Origin: an uncultured Eubacteriales bacterium
GTDB lineage: Bacteria > Bacillota > Clostridia > Oscillospirales > Oscillospiraceae
Assembly: GCA_900544405.1 (NCBI GenBank)
Contig: UQVA01000004.1
Location: 46,627-110,626, forward strand
DNA: 64,000 nucleotides
Reading direction: 5' to 3'
The translations under genes and the position numbers were made by a program. The notes beneath the pieces are model-generated. The model searched no databases. It saw only the letters and a program-made list of their open reading frames with translations, and was not told the origin of the DNA. This document shows positions 32,106 through 40,888 of the stretch, in pieces; position 1 is the first letter of the stretch, and the number at the start of each line of letters is the position of its first letter.

Positions 32106-33498
32106 ATGCAATGGGCGAGAACAGGCCGCTGTATTTCTGCCAGCGGTAGCTGAGGGCAAAGCTGTCCAGGTCCTCGGCGGGGACGAAAATGCGGAAGTCC
32201 GCCCCGTCGGTCAGGCCGTCGCCCACCAGATAGTCCGTGGGACCGCCGGTAAGGACCAGGGCCGTCAGATTGGAGCAGCCCCGGAACAGGCCGTCGGGCA
32301 GGACGGACAGATTGGGCTGGACTGTGACCCGGCGCAGAGTTGTGTTGTTTTCAAAAAGATTTTCGGCCATGGAGAGGACCGGCTGGCCCTGATAAGTCGT
32401 CGGCAGGACCAGTTCCGTCCGATTTGTCCCATCTTCCGTGAGACCCGCCAACTGCCAGCCGCCGGAAACGGCCTCATAGCGGAAGCAGGCGGCATCCCGG
32501 TCGTCGCCCACATAGCGTTCCGTGGGGGCCGGGGCGGGCAGGACGGGCAAGGCGATGGGATTCGGGGTAGTGTCCCCCAGAAGGATTTTCAGATCGTCCA
32601 GCAGGCCGCGGGTGAAATACACGGCCCCGGCGGCGTTCAGGTGGAAATTGGTGTCGAAAAACCAGCCACTGTCCAGAATGCTCCGGTTGGGGTCTCCCAG
32701 AATGGGGAAGTGCAGCCGGGAGCGAAGATAATCATAAAAAGCGTCTGGGTCTGTGCAGTCCAGGGCCGAGCGGTTCATGGGCGCAAAGCGGAAACAGACC
32801 TTGGCCCCCCGTTCTGCCGCCCTGGCGGCGAAGGCGTTCAGGGTGGCCGCAAAATCCTCATCCAGCACCTCCGGGGCGAAGGAAATGGGCTGGGTGGGGT
32901 CAAAGCCGCCAGGCATGGTGTTTGCGGAGCGCAGGGGGGAGTCGATGTCGCAGTAGGCATTAAAAGAGGAGCGGGCGTAAATGTCCCCAGGAATCGGGGA
33001 ACCCTGCAAAAAATACCGGAATTTCTTCCCCGCAAAGCCCGGGAACGCCGCCAGCAGCTTTTCGTATCGGTCCGGATTCAACCGGCGCAGCAGGTCGAAC
33101 CGGCCGTCCAGTCCCTGCCACAGGCTGTCCGCTGACCAGTTGTTGTTCAGGGCGTTCTGCTCCGGGGCGATGATGACCAAATCGCCGGACCGCAGCTCCG
33201 GCTCCAGCAGCTCCAGCATGACGGCCGTACCAATGTCGGCGTAAAGACCAAAGTCAATGACGGTATAGCCCGGCAGGGCCGCTTCCAGCAAATCGCAGCG
33301 GAGGGAAAAGGGCACGCTGCTGCCGCCCACGAGAATGATGCGCTGGCCCGGACTTTCCGAAAGCCGGTCCACCTGGGCGCTCAGTTCCCCCAGAAATGTC
33401 TCGCCGTACTGGGCGGGAAGGGCGAAGCCCCAAAGGAGCAAGATGGCCGGAATCACCAACAAAAAGGCAAGCAAAATGGGGAGAACGTGTTTTTTCAT
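32104..33498 (-). CDS. SGNH/AlgX-like protein with C-terminal leucine-rich repeat
   Basis: A 464-residue protein with an N-terminal membrane anchor (residues 4-25), an SGNH-like hydrolase/transferase domain (about 45-330) and a BspA-type LRR_5 segment at the C-terminus (MAENLFENNTTLRRVTVQP, LPDGLFRGCSNLTALVLTG). The SGNH Ser block reads ILVGGSSVPFSL and the C-terminal Asp-His pair is DTNFHLNAAG. Such proteins pair with MBOAT acyltransferases to O-acetylate exported polysaccharides (AlgI/AlgX/PatB model). It starts 14 bases after the MBOAT stop. A longer upstream reading runs antisense-like through the MBOAT gene and is rejected. Confidence 0.82.
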   Translation of the reverse strand: MKKHVLPILLAFLLVIPAILLLWGFALPAQYGETFLGELSAQVDRLSESPGQRIILVGGSSVPFSLRCDLLEAALPGYTVIDFGLYADIGTAVMLELLEPELRSGDLVIIAPEQNALNNNWSADSLWQGLDGRFDLLRRLNPDRYEKLLAAFPGFAGKKFRYFLQGSPIPGDIYARSSFNAYCDIDSPLRSANTMPGGFDPTQPISFAPEVLDEDFAATLNAFAARAAERGAKVCFRFAPMNRSALDCTDPDAFYDYLRSRLHFPILGDPNRSILDSGWFFDTNFHLNAAGAVYFTRGLLDDLKILLGDTTPNPIALPVLPAPAPTERYVGDDRDAACFRYEAVSGGWQLAGLTEDGTNRTELVLPTTYQGQPVLSMAENLFENNTTLRRVTVQPNLSVLPDGLFRGCSNLTALVLTGGPTDYLVGDGLTDGADFRIFVPAEDLDSFALSYRWQKYSGLFSPIA

Positions 33499-33512
33499 CA
33501 GACTTTCCCCCT

Positions 33513-34886
33513 TTAGAACCGGAAGTACAGGAAGCCGGTGGCCCCCTGGGTGGTGAGCAGCAGGAAATGGGCGAACAGAATCGCCAGAATGCCGAAGAAA
33601 TAGACAGCCCCACGGGAAGCTGTCAGAGGCTGCTCCGGGGCCGGGGCAGGCCGGTCCAGCAGGGGCAGGATGAATAGAAGCACGGCGCAGAGAAGCACCT
33701 GCAAAAGGCCCATATCCAGGCCGGACAGGGAGAAATCCGTGAGAATTTTCCCAAGAATCGTGAACGCCGTAGCCACATCCGGACTGCGGAAAAAGACCCA
33801 GCTCAGGCACACTGCCAGGAACGTCGGAAGGCGTCCGGGGGAGCGGTTCCGGAACAGGAACCGTTCCAGAATCAGATAGACCCCGTGAAGCCCGCCCCAG
33901 AGGACGAAGGTCCAGTTCGCCCCGTGCCAAAGGCCGCTGACCAGGAAGGTCAGCAGGATGTTCCGGCAAGTTACCAGATTCCCGGCACGACTGCCGCCCA
34001 GGGGGATGTACAGGTAATCCGTGAACCATCCGGTAAGGCTCCGGTGCCACCGCTGCCAGAACTCCCGGATAGAGTTTGCGGCGTAGGGGGTGCGGAAATT
34101 GTCGGAAAGCCGGATGCCCAGCAGCCGGGCGCAGCCCTGGGCAATGTCCGAATAGCCGGAAAAATCCCCGTAGATCTGAAAGGCGAAAAGAACCGTCGCC
34201 AGGGCCAGGGCCATGCCGCCGGAATGGGAAACATTCCCGTAGACCCGGTCCACGAACTGGGCAAAATAGTCGGCGATCAGCAGCTTCTTGGCATACCCCC
34301 GCAGGAGCAGACTCATGGCTGCCCGCCGGTCCGCCGGGGTGGGGGAGGGGGCGGTATGAAGTTGAGGAAGCAGGTCCGCCGGCCGCTCAATGGGTCCAGC
34401 CACCAGTTGGGGGAAGAAGGTTATGAACAGGGCATAGTAGCCCAGGTGTTTTTCAGCGGAAATTTTCCCGTGGTACACGTCCAGCACGTAGGAAAGAGTC
34501 TGAAATGTGTAAAAGGAAATGCCCATGGGCAGGAGAATGGACACCGGGCGGTAATTTGCCGACCCGCCGAAAAGATCCCAAAGGCCCACGGCGCTGCCCA
34601 GCAGGAAATTCAGATATTTGAACACTGCCAGCAAACCCAATTCCGCTGCCAAGGCCCAGCCCAGGGCCTGCCGCCGCTTTTTCGGGTGGGCGGTCATGGA
34701 CCGGGCGCAGCCGTAGCTGACCAGCACGGAGAAAATCAGCAGGCCCAGAAGATACACACTGTGCCAGGCGTAAAAGAGCAGCGAGGCGGCTAAAAGCAGC
34801 GTCCACCGGGCTTTTTTCGGGAAAAACCGATAGAGAAGAACGGTAACGGGCAGAAAAATGAGAAAAATCGGCTCGGTAAAGCTCAT
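33513..34886 (-). CDS. MBOAT family O-acyltransferase (AlgI/DltB-like)
   Basis: A 457-residue membrane-bound O-acyltransferase with about ten to twelve helices. The key motifs are PMGISFYTFQTLSYVLDVY, FFPQLVAGPIERP, FWQRWHRSLTGWF and the catalytic His in SGLWHGANW. It would move acyl groups, usually acetyl, from a cytoplasmic donor across the membrane to a surface polysaccharide via the SGNH partners. It overlaps the 77-residue gene by 4 bases and precedes the SGNH-LRR gene. Confidence 0.92.
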   Translation of the reverse strand: MSFTEPIFLIFLPVTVLLYRFFPKKARWTLLLAASLLFYAWHSVYLLGLLIFSVLVSYGCARSMTAHPKKRRQALGWALAAELGLLAVFKYLNFLLGSAVGLWDLFGGSANYRPVSILLPMGISFYTFQTLSYVLDVYHGKISAEKHLGYYALFITFFPQLVAGPIERPADLLPQLHTAPSPTPADRRAAMSLLLRGYAKKLLIADYFAQFVDRVYGNVSHSGGMALALATVLFAFQIYGDFSGYSDIAQGCARLLGIRLSDNFRTPYAANSIREFWQRWHRSLTGWFTDYLYIPLGGSRAGNLVTCRNILLTFLVSGLWHGANWTFVLWGGLHGVYLILERFLFRNRSPGRLPTFLAVCLSWVFFRSPDVATAFTILGKILTDFSLSGLDMGLLQVLLCAVLLFILPLLDRPAPAPEQPLTASRGAVYFFGILAILFAHFLLLTTQGATGFLYFRF

Positions 34887-35116
34887 GATCCGCCTCCTTT
34901 CCGCCCGGGCAGCAGGTTTTCAAGAAACAGAATCGCCAGAAGCAGCACCAATTCCTCCATGGGAAGTCCCCGGACCAGGGCCGCCAGCACCAGGCCCACA
35001 CCGAAAATTCCGGCGGGCAAATAGAGCCAGCTTTTTCGGAAAAACCGGGCCGAAGCGCAGAAAACAAGGGTCAGGAGGAAGAAAATCAACACCAAAGGCT
35101 GGGAGAAAAGCGTCAT
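34883..35116 (-). CDS. 77-residue membrane protein of the MBOAT operon
   Basis: A short membrane protein with two or three helices (LVLIFFLLTLVFCASA, LYLPAGIFGVGLVLAALV, ELVLLLAILFLENLL) and a basic loop FFRKS. No family recognised. It overlaps the upstream lipoprotein gene by 4 bases and the MBOAT gene by 4 bases, so all four genes are translationally linked. It may be a small subunit of the acyltransferase complex. Confidence 0.75.
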   Translation of the reverse strand: MTLFSQPLVLIFFLLTLVFCASARFFRKSWLYLPAGIFGVGLVLAALVRGLPMEELVLLLAILFLENLLPGRKGGGS

Positions 35117-36873
35117 GGCCGGCCTCCTTCCGACAGGGCGGCGGTCAGATAGCCAATGATCGCCTGGGTGTGGATGGCCACCCCTTCCGTGGACAGGTGG
35201 TTGTCCGTACCGGAAAAATACAGGGGGTCCAGGATGGAATCGGCGGCAGAGGAAATGATTTTTGCGTGGAGCCGCCGGGCAAACAGATCGTCCAGAGCTT
35301 CGATGGCTTCCGGGGTGCTGCCGGGGGACAGGCTCACGCTGCTTCGGGGGGAATAGGTGAAGAACACCGTCACGTCCTTGGCGGCGAAGGCATCGTAAAT
35401 CCCGTTCAGCCCGGCAAAATCGGCTTCCGTGACCGCATCCGGCTCGTAAAAAGCCCGCTTGATGCCGAAGGGCTTCCGGGAGAAGTTGTTCTCCCGATAT
35501 AAGATATAGTCCCCCTGAATGTTGTAGGCAGGGGTCAATTGTGGGTTCCCGTCCTCGTCAAAGTTCTTGGGGGACAGGACGTAGCTTTTCGGCTCCATGG
35601 CGGCACGGCCGGTCTGGAAGGCGGTGTAGGCGGCGAACAGGTCCGAATAGCCGGACAGATCCAGCCGGGACAGCAGACCATAATTGGACTCCACCATGGC
35701 GTAAGTCTCTTTTTCCAGCTTTCTGGAAGCGCAGAACTGGGCATCGATGGCGTCCAATTCCGGGCTGCTGAGCAGAATGTCTCCGCTTTCGGCGTATTGC
35801 AGGACCATTTCCGCCAGGGGCCGCAGGTTGGAATAGGCAAACACGCCCATGTTGACGGTGTGGTAGGCGGGCAGGGCCGCATCCAGCGCCGTGGAATCGT
35901 AGCCGAACCGGGCGGAGGAGCCGCAGAGCAAAATCAGCTTCTTTTCCCCGGAAAGGCTGGAAAGATAGTCCATTTTGTCGGGAAATGTGTCGAAATAGGT
36001 GCCGGAATACCGGGGGGCCGTGGCGGCCTGAATGGAAAGCGTTTTCACGGAATAACCGGCGAAAGCATCCTCCGGGAACTGCTCCAGGGTGTCGAAAAAG
36101 GTCAGGGAATCCAATTTGCAGGTTCCAAAGCTGCCGGGGGCGATGGTTTTCAGGCTGGGCGGCAAAATCAGATCGCCGGTCAGGTCCCCAAAGGCCCCGG
36201 CGGCGATGGACGTCACAGGGCAGCCTCCCAATGTTTCCGGGATGACCGGGGCGGCAGTGCCGGAATAGCCGGTGAGGACGGCCCCCCCGTTTTCGATAAG
36301 ATATGTAAAATCACTTTCCCCGTTGCAGGGAACCCACTGCAAATAGAATTCCATTTGAGATTCCGCCCGGTGGTCAAATCGACTTCCAAAACCGATAGAC
36401 AGCCCTGTGCCGTCCGGCTCCGTGTTCCAGCCGATGGGCAGGAAGCCGGGGCGGGTGTAGGAAGCATCGTAGGGCAGGGCATTGAAGAACAGGTGGGGGC
36501 TGTCCTCCTGGACCAGAATCGGCTCGCCGGAATCGGCATGGTACAATGTTGTGTAGGCCGGGGCAATTTCCAGCCGCAGGAACTGGCTGTACTGAATTTT
36601 GCTCAGGGTCAGGGTATAATAATCAAAACTCTGGGTGGAGCCGGTCCTGGGGGAGAGGGCGTAGCTTTCGTAATTCACGGAGGCAATGCGGCAGCCGGTG
36701 GGGACCCCCACGGAAATGCTCAGGGCTTCCCCACGGGGAATTTCGTAAATCTGCCGGGGAAAATAGAGGGCATCGTTGTCCTCAAAAACCACCTGGACTT
36801 TGCCGGGAGCCGTTCCGGCGGCGCAGCCGGAGAGCAGCAGGACAAGAAAAAATATGGAAAAAAGCCGTTTCAT
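35113..36873 (-). CDS. Lipoprotein with leucine-rich repeats and SGNH-like domain
   Basis: A 586-residue surface protein. Residues 1-17 are a lipoprotein signal with lipobox LLSGC (Cys17). The middle, about 170-320, holds BspA-type LRR_5 repeats (VTSIAAGAFGDLTGDLILP, LKTIAPGSFGTCKLDSLTF). The C-terminal half is an SGNH-like fold: LILLCGSSARFGYDS for the Ser block and FSGTDNHLSTEG for the Asp-His pair. It is the mirror image of the 32104-33498 protein, which carries the repeat after the SGNH domain. It starts the operon behind a near-consensus promoter; the ATG at 36873 has GGAGG upstream. Confidence 0.8.
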   Translation of the reverse strand: MKRLFSIFFLVLLLSGCAAGTAPGKVQVVFEDNDALYFPRQIYEIPRGEALSISVGVPTGCRIASVNYESYALSPRTGSTQSFDYYTLTLSKIQYSQFLRLEIAPAYTTLYHADSGEPILVQEDSPHLFFNALPYDASYTRPGFLPIGWNTEPDGTGLSIGFGSRFDHRAESQMEFYLQWVPCNGESDFTYLIENGGAVLTGYSGTAAPVIPETLGGCPVTSIAAGAFGDLTGDLILPPSLKTIAPGSFGTCKLDSLTFFDTLEQFPEDAFAGYSVKTLSIQAATAPRYSGTYFDTFPDKMDYLSSLSGEKKLILLCGSSARFGYDSTALDAALPAYHTVNMGVFAYSNLRPLAEMVLQYAESGDILLSSPELDAIDAQFCASRKLEKETYAMVESNYGLLSRLDLSGYSDLFAAYTAFQTGRAAMEPKSYVLSPKNFDEDGNPQLTPAYNIQGDYILYRENNFSRKPFGIKRAFYEPDAVTEADFAGLNGIYDAFAAKDVTVFFTYSPRSSVSLSPGSTPEAIEALDDLFARRLHAKIISSAADSILDPLYFSGTDNHLSTEGVAIHTQAIIGYLTAALSEGGRP

Positions 36874-36900
36874 GGGCGCCTCCGAACACTCTTTTTCGCT

Positions 36901-36929
36901 ATCATAGCACGGCGGGGGCTTCTTGTCAA
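36901..36929 (-). promoter_or_regulatory. Promoter of the LRR-SGNH-MBOAT operon
   Basis: On the minus strand TTGACA (36924-36929) and TATGAT (36901-36906) with a 17-base spacer. Confidence 0.9.
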
Positions 36930-37002
36930 TGTGCCAAAAATTTGCCTTCATTTTTGTGCAAATTGGTCAAAGCCCTTTGGGCCTTGTTGGAATTCACCAG
37001 TT

Positions 37003-37018
37003 GGGAATGACAATTCCC
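37003..37018. promoter_or_regulatory. Palindrome upstream of the permuted GH3 promoter
   Basis: GGGAAT-GACA-ATTCCC is a perfect 6-bp inverted repeat about 30 bases upstream of the -35 box. It is a candidate activator or repressor site; its regulator is unknown. Confidence 0.35.
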
Positions 37019-37048
37019 GCTTGAAAAAGGACAGTTTACGCAAATCGC

Positions 37049-37078
37049 TTGCAAGGGAGCCGGGGTGCGTGATAAGAT
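37049..37078 (+). promoter_or_regulatory. Probable promoter of the permuted GH3 gene
   Basis: TTGCAA (37049-37054) and TAAGAT (37073-37078) with an 18-base spacer. Confidence 0.55.
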
Positions 37079-37089
37079 GTAGCCAGCAA

Positions 37090-37107
37090 GGGGAACGGAA
37101 GTTCCCC
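37090..37107 (+). promoter_or_regulatory. 5'-leader hairpin of the permuted GH3 mRNA
   Basis: GGGGAAC-GGAA-GTTCCCC, a perfect 7-bp stem with a GNRA-type tetraloop, near the predicted transcript start and just before AAGGAGG. It could stabilise the mRNA. Confidence 0.5.
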
Positions 37108-37134
37108 AACAATCAAGGAGGGAAATACCAAAAG

Positions 37135-40100
37135 ATGAAAGCGAAAAAACTATCCGCGGTCATGAAAGGCCTTTCCGCAGTGACGGCAGTGCTTCTGGTG
37201 CTGTCCATTGTGGGAACGCAGATCGCAGAGACCTACCGGACCTACCTGAACGACTTCCTGGGCATTGAAAGCTATGTGACGTCTACCAGCGAGGGCGGCC
37301 GGTTCCAGAAGGACTACGACACCATCGAGGACATGGCTGCCGCAGCCAAGGACATCAGCATCCGTCAGGGTGAGGAAGGCACCGTGGTCATGAAGAACGA
37401 CAACGGCGTGCTGCCTCTGGCCTCCGGCAAGCAGGTGGCCCTGTTCGGCGTGGCTGCCTACGCTCCCTACCCCTATTCCAGCGGCGACCTGAAAGCCGGC
37501 AATGCCGACTCCGTGGACCTGCTGGGCGCTCTGAAAGAGGCGGGCGTGACCGTTAACGAAAAGCTGGAGGACTTCTATCTGAACAAGATGATGAACCTCC
37601 ACGAGGAAGAGCGGGAGAACCGCTGGACCGGCGAGAAGTACATGGCCATGGTCTACGACGTGATCTACAACACCACCGTTGGCGACATGGCGGACTACCA
37701 GATCAATGAGCCCTCTCCTTCTCACTTCGCCAACTACGGAATCGACGCCAACTGGAAGACCGATTGGATCGATAAGGACAACACCGTCGGTATCTGCGTG
37801 TTCGCCCGCCCCGCTGGCGAGGGCAACACCTACGGCCCCGGCACTGCTGTGAACTTCGACGGCGAAAAGACCGGCAAGGACCCCCTGCAGCTTTCCGATG
37901 ACGAGCTGGCCATCGTGGATGCCGCCAAGGAGACCTGCTCCCAGGTGGTGGTCCTGCTGAACAGCGGCAACACCATGATGATCGGTGATATCGCCAAGGG
38001 CGGCGCCCATGAGGTGGACGGCATTGCCTACATCGGCTGCCCCAACGACTATCAGTGCACCGGTATTGCCAACGTGCTGACCGGTAAGGTCAACGCCACC
38101 GGCGCTCTGACCGACACCTATCCCGTGGACCATGCTTCCATTCCTGCCGTGATGAACTTCGGCGGCAGTGACTACGCCGACAGCGACATCGTGGCCTCCA
38201 CCGGCAACGATCCCCGTTACCCCGGTCAGGAGATCGCCAATGCTTCCGCCGGTTCCTTCGGCGGCGGCAGCGCCAGCTACGCAGCCAACACCTACATCGT
38301 GGAAGCCGAAGGCATCTACGTTGGCTACAAGTATTTCGAGACCCGTTACTTCGACTCCATTATGAACCCCAGCTTCAACGCTTCCTCCTCCAAGGGTGCT
38401 ACCCAGAGCGCCAACTGGGACTATAACAAGGAAGTGCTGTACTCCTTCGGCCACGGCCTGAGCTACCTGGATTACACCCAGACCCTGAAGAGCATCGACG
38501 TGGACAAGACCCCCGAGGGCAACATCACCGCCGTTGTCACTGTGACCAACAAGTCCGATAAGGACGGCAAGTTCCTGGCTCAGCTCTACGTGCAGCAGCC
38601 CTACACCGAGTATGACCGGACCAACAAGGTGGAGAAGTCCGCCGTGAACTTCCTGAACTCCGCCAAGGTGGACGTGCCTGCCGGCCAGAGCGTGGATGTG
38701 ACCATCACCGTCCCCACCAAGTACCTGGCCAGCTACGACTACACCGCTGCCAAGACCTACATCCTGGACGCCGGTGACTACTACTTCACCGCCGCCGCAG
38801 GTTCTCACGCTGCCACCAACAACTTCCTGGCTGCCCAGGGCAAGACCGCTGCCGACGGTGTGGACACCGATGTGACCGGTGCTTGCCAGACCTGGAACTG
38901 CCCGGAACTGGACACCACCACCTTCTCCGTGTCCAACGGCACCGTTGTCACCAACGTGGCCGACAATGCCGATCTGAACTACTGGACCGGCACCGACACC
39001 GTGACCTACCTGTCCCGTCAGGACTGGGAAGGCACCTATCCCATCAACTACAACACCGACGTACAGATCAAGATCGGCGACAGCCCCAAGGCTGACGAGT
39101 GGATTGCAGAACTCCGCGGCCAGCAGTACACCATCAAGACCGACAGCCCCGCTGCCGAGGGTACCGACAAGGGCCTGCGCTTTGATTCCACCAACATCCA
39201 GGGCGAGCAGCTGACCAACATCGACAACGCCTTCTGGAGCGACCTGGTCAGCCAGATCACCATCGACGAGGCTGTGGGTGCCGTCATCCACGGCGGCAGC
39301 CGGTCCGACACCCTGACCAACATCGACAACCCTGTTGTTATCCAGAACGAGGGCGTCAACGGCTTCACCTCCGGCTACACCGATGAGGCCACCGGAAAGA
39401 CCTACAAGTTCAATGTGAACTCCATGACCCTGCTGGGTTCCTCCTTCAATCCGGAGCTGGCTTACGAGTGGGGCCTGGTGGAAGGCAACTCCGGCCTGTG
39501 GCTGGACCGCTATGACCTGTGGGGCATCGGCCTGACCCAGCGCCGTACTCCTTACAACGGCCGGAACTATGAGTACGTTTCCGAAGATCCCATGCTGGGC
39601 AACCGCATTGGCTACGGCGTGCTGAAGGGCTGCACCGAGAAGGGTATCCTGAACGGACCCAAGCACATCGGCTGCAACGACCAGGAGCACAACCGCAGCG
39701 GCGTGGCCGCCTACATGACCGAGCAGAAGCTCCGTGAGACCGATCTGCGCTGCTTCCAGGGCGGCCTGGAGGATGCACAGGGCCTGGCCGTCATGGTGGC
39801 ATTCAACCGCATCGGCGCTACCAACGCTTCCCATCATGTGGGTATGATCCAGAAGATCCTCCGTGGCGAATGGGCCTACAAGGGCGTCATCTCCACCGAC
39901 ATGATGAACAACAGCTACTACTTCGATCCCGAGGCCATGGTCATGGCCGGTATCACCCAGGTGGCCGACTTCGCCGGCGACAACAGCCACATCAACCTGG
40001 GCGACGGCGGCGTGGACGCCGTGTGGCCCTACATCAACGTGGACAGCGTGAAGAACGATTCCACCCTGGTGGAGCAGGCCAGAGAGAACCTGAAATATCA

Positions 40101-40275
40101 GCTCTACACCTTCGCCAACAGCGCCATCATGAACATCTCCACGGAAGTGGCCGTGACCTGGTGGGATAACGCTCTGTCCGCCGTGACCAACACCTGCACG
40201 GTGCTGACCATCCTGACGGGTGCCGCCTGGCTGGTGCTGACCCTGATCCCCGAAAAGAAGAAGGAGGAGGTCTAA
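37135..40275 (+). CDS. Membrane-anchored, domain-permuted GH3 glycosidase
   Basis: A 1046-residue glycoside hydrolase family 3 enzyme with swapped domain order. Residues 10-30 form a membrane anchor. The GH3 C-terminal sandwich (about 75-430; SGNTMMIGDI, GKVNATGALTDTYPVD, YSFGHGLSY) and an Fn3-like domain (about 445-570) come first. The TIM barrel follows (about 690-960; GPKHIGCNDQEHNR, nucleophile Asp922 in VISTDMM), and a last helix (about 1015-1037) ends in KKKEEV. Reversed order is known in Ruminococcus and Butyrivibrio GH3 beta-glucosidases. The two anchors would hold it at the cell surface. Codon use is strongly biased to few codons, suggesting high expression. The ribosome site AAGGAGG lies 12 bases from the ATG. 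Confidence 0.88.
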   Translation: MKAKKLSAVMKGLSAVTAVLLVLSIVGTQIAETYRTYLNDFLGIESYVTSTSEGGRFQKDYDTIEDMAAAAKDISIRQGEEGTVVMKNDNGVLPLASGKQVALFGVAAYAPYPYSSGDLKAGNADSVDLLGALKEAGVTVNEKLEDFYLNKMMNLHEEERENRWTGEKYMAMVYDVIYNTTVGDMADYQINEPSPSHFANYGIDANWKTDWIDKDNTVGICVFARPAGEGNTYGPGTAVNFDGEKTGKDPLQLSDDELAIVDAAKETCSQVVVLLNSGNTMMIGDIAKGGAHEVDGIAYIGCPNDYQCTGIANVLTGKVNATGALTDTYPVDHASIPAVMNFGGSDYADSDIVASTGNDPRYPGQEIANASAGSFGGGSASYAANTYIVEAEGIYVGYKYFETRYFDSIMNPSFNASSSKGATQSANWDYNKEVLYSFGHGLSYLDYTQTLKSIDVDKTPEGNITAVVTVTNKSDKDGKFLAQLYVQQPYTEYDRTNKVEKSAVNFLNSAKVDVPAGQSVDVTITVPTKYLASYDYTAAKTYILDAGDYYFTAAAGSHAATNNFLAAQGKTAADGVDTDVTGACQTWNCPELDTTTFSVSNGTVVTNVADNADLNYWTGTDTVTYLSRQDWEGTYPINYNTDVQIKIGDSPKADEWIAELRGQQYTIKTDSPAAEGTDKGLRFDSTNIQGEQLTNIDNAFWSDLVSQITIDEAVGAVIHGGSRSDTLTNIDNPVVIQNEGVNGFTSGYTDEATGKTYKFNVNSMTLLGSSFNPELAYEWGLVEGNSGLWLDRYDLWGIGLTQRRTPYNGRNYEYVSEDPMLGNRIGYGVLKGCTEKGILNGPKHIGCNDQEHNRSGVAAYMTEQKLRETDLRCFQGGLEDAQGLAVMVAFNRIGATNASHHVGMIQKILRGEWAYKGVISTDMMNNSYYFDPEAMVMAGITQVADFAGDNSHINLGDGGVDAVWPYINVDSVKNDSTLVEQARENLKYQLYTFANSAIMNISTEVAVTWWDNALSAVTNTCTVLTILTGAAWLVLTLIPEKKKEEV

Positions 40276-40277
40276 TC

Positions 40278-40748
40278 ATGGCTAACCTGAAAAACAAGAC
40301 CAGCATCACCTCTCTGGTGGCCCTGGCTTTGACCATCGTAGGCATCATCGTCTACTTTGTGAACATCGGCTCCGCCGGTTACTTCCAGCGTGCCGCCGTG
40401 CCCGCTGCCGTTACCTGGTTCCTTCTGGGCGCTGCCGCTCTGGTAGTCGTGGTGCTGCTGTCCATGCTGAAGCTGACCGGCATCGCCGGAAAGTGCGTGG
40501 AAGTGGTGGCAGGTCTGCTGCAGATCGCCGCTCCCGCCAGCCTCGCCGGTGCTGCTATTCTGCTGATCCAGGCCCGGGCCCAGGGCATTGCTTTCGTGCT
40601 GTTCTCCAACCAGGAAGTCCTGGCGGAGGTCCAGACCGCAGCCAATATGTCCTCCGTGACCTGCGCCATCGCAGCCATCGCAATCCTGGCCGTGGCCGCC
40701 ATCGTGGCCATCGTCGCAGCGTTCTTCTCCTGGAAGAAAGCTGAGTAA
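40278..40748 (+). CDS. Four-helix membrane protein paired with the permuted GH3
   Basis: A 156-residue, Ala/Val-rich membrane protein with four predicted helices (about 10-30, 42-62, 75-98 and 122-148) and a short basic tail SWKKAE. No family recognised. It begins two bases after the GH3 stop and shares its biased codon use, so it is probably cotranscribed and may be a membrane partner of the anchored enzyme. Confidence 0.75.
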   Translation: MANLKNKTSITSLVALALTIVGIIVYFVNIGSAGYFQRAAVPAAVTWFLLGAAALVVVVLLSMLKLTGIAGKCVEVVAGLLQIAAPASLAGAAILLIQARAQGIAFVLFSNQEVLAEVQTAANMSSVTCAIAAIAILAVAAIVAIVAAFFSWKKAE

Positions 40749-40756
40749 GCAATCCG

Positions 40757-40798
40757 GTTCCTCCCCGGAAGGGCCAGACCCTTCCGGGGGGAACTTTC
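40757..40798 (+). terminator. Strong intercistronic hairpin after the GH3 / membrane protein pair
   Basis: GTTCC plus the 11-bp stem CCCCGGAAGGG/CCCTTCCGGGG, then GGAAC and TTTCCC. The T tail is short, so partial termination or mRNA protection is possible. Confidence 0.6.
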
Positions 40799-40888
40799 CC
40801 GTCTGCGAGGATGTGGGAAAAGCGCCGGAATACGGAGCCTTTCCCATGTTTTCGAGTGATTTTTCGGAATATTCTTTGAGGTTTCTAT

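Noticed and set aside
33499..34050. N-terminal extension of the SGNH-LRR protein
   Set aside because: It lies inside the MBOAT gene in another frame and is Pro/Arg/Ser-rich. A clear signal-anchor start exists at 33498.
35539..37134. A 530-codon N-terminal extension of the permuted GH3 frame
   Set aside because: It is antisense to the LRR-SGNH lipoprotein gene and reads as low-sense sequence. The membrane anchor and ribosome site at 37135 set the true start.
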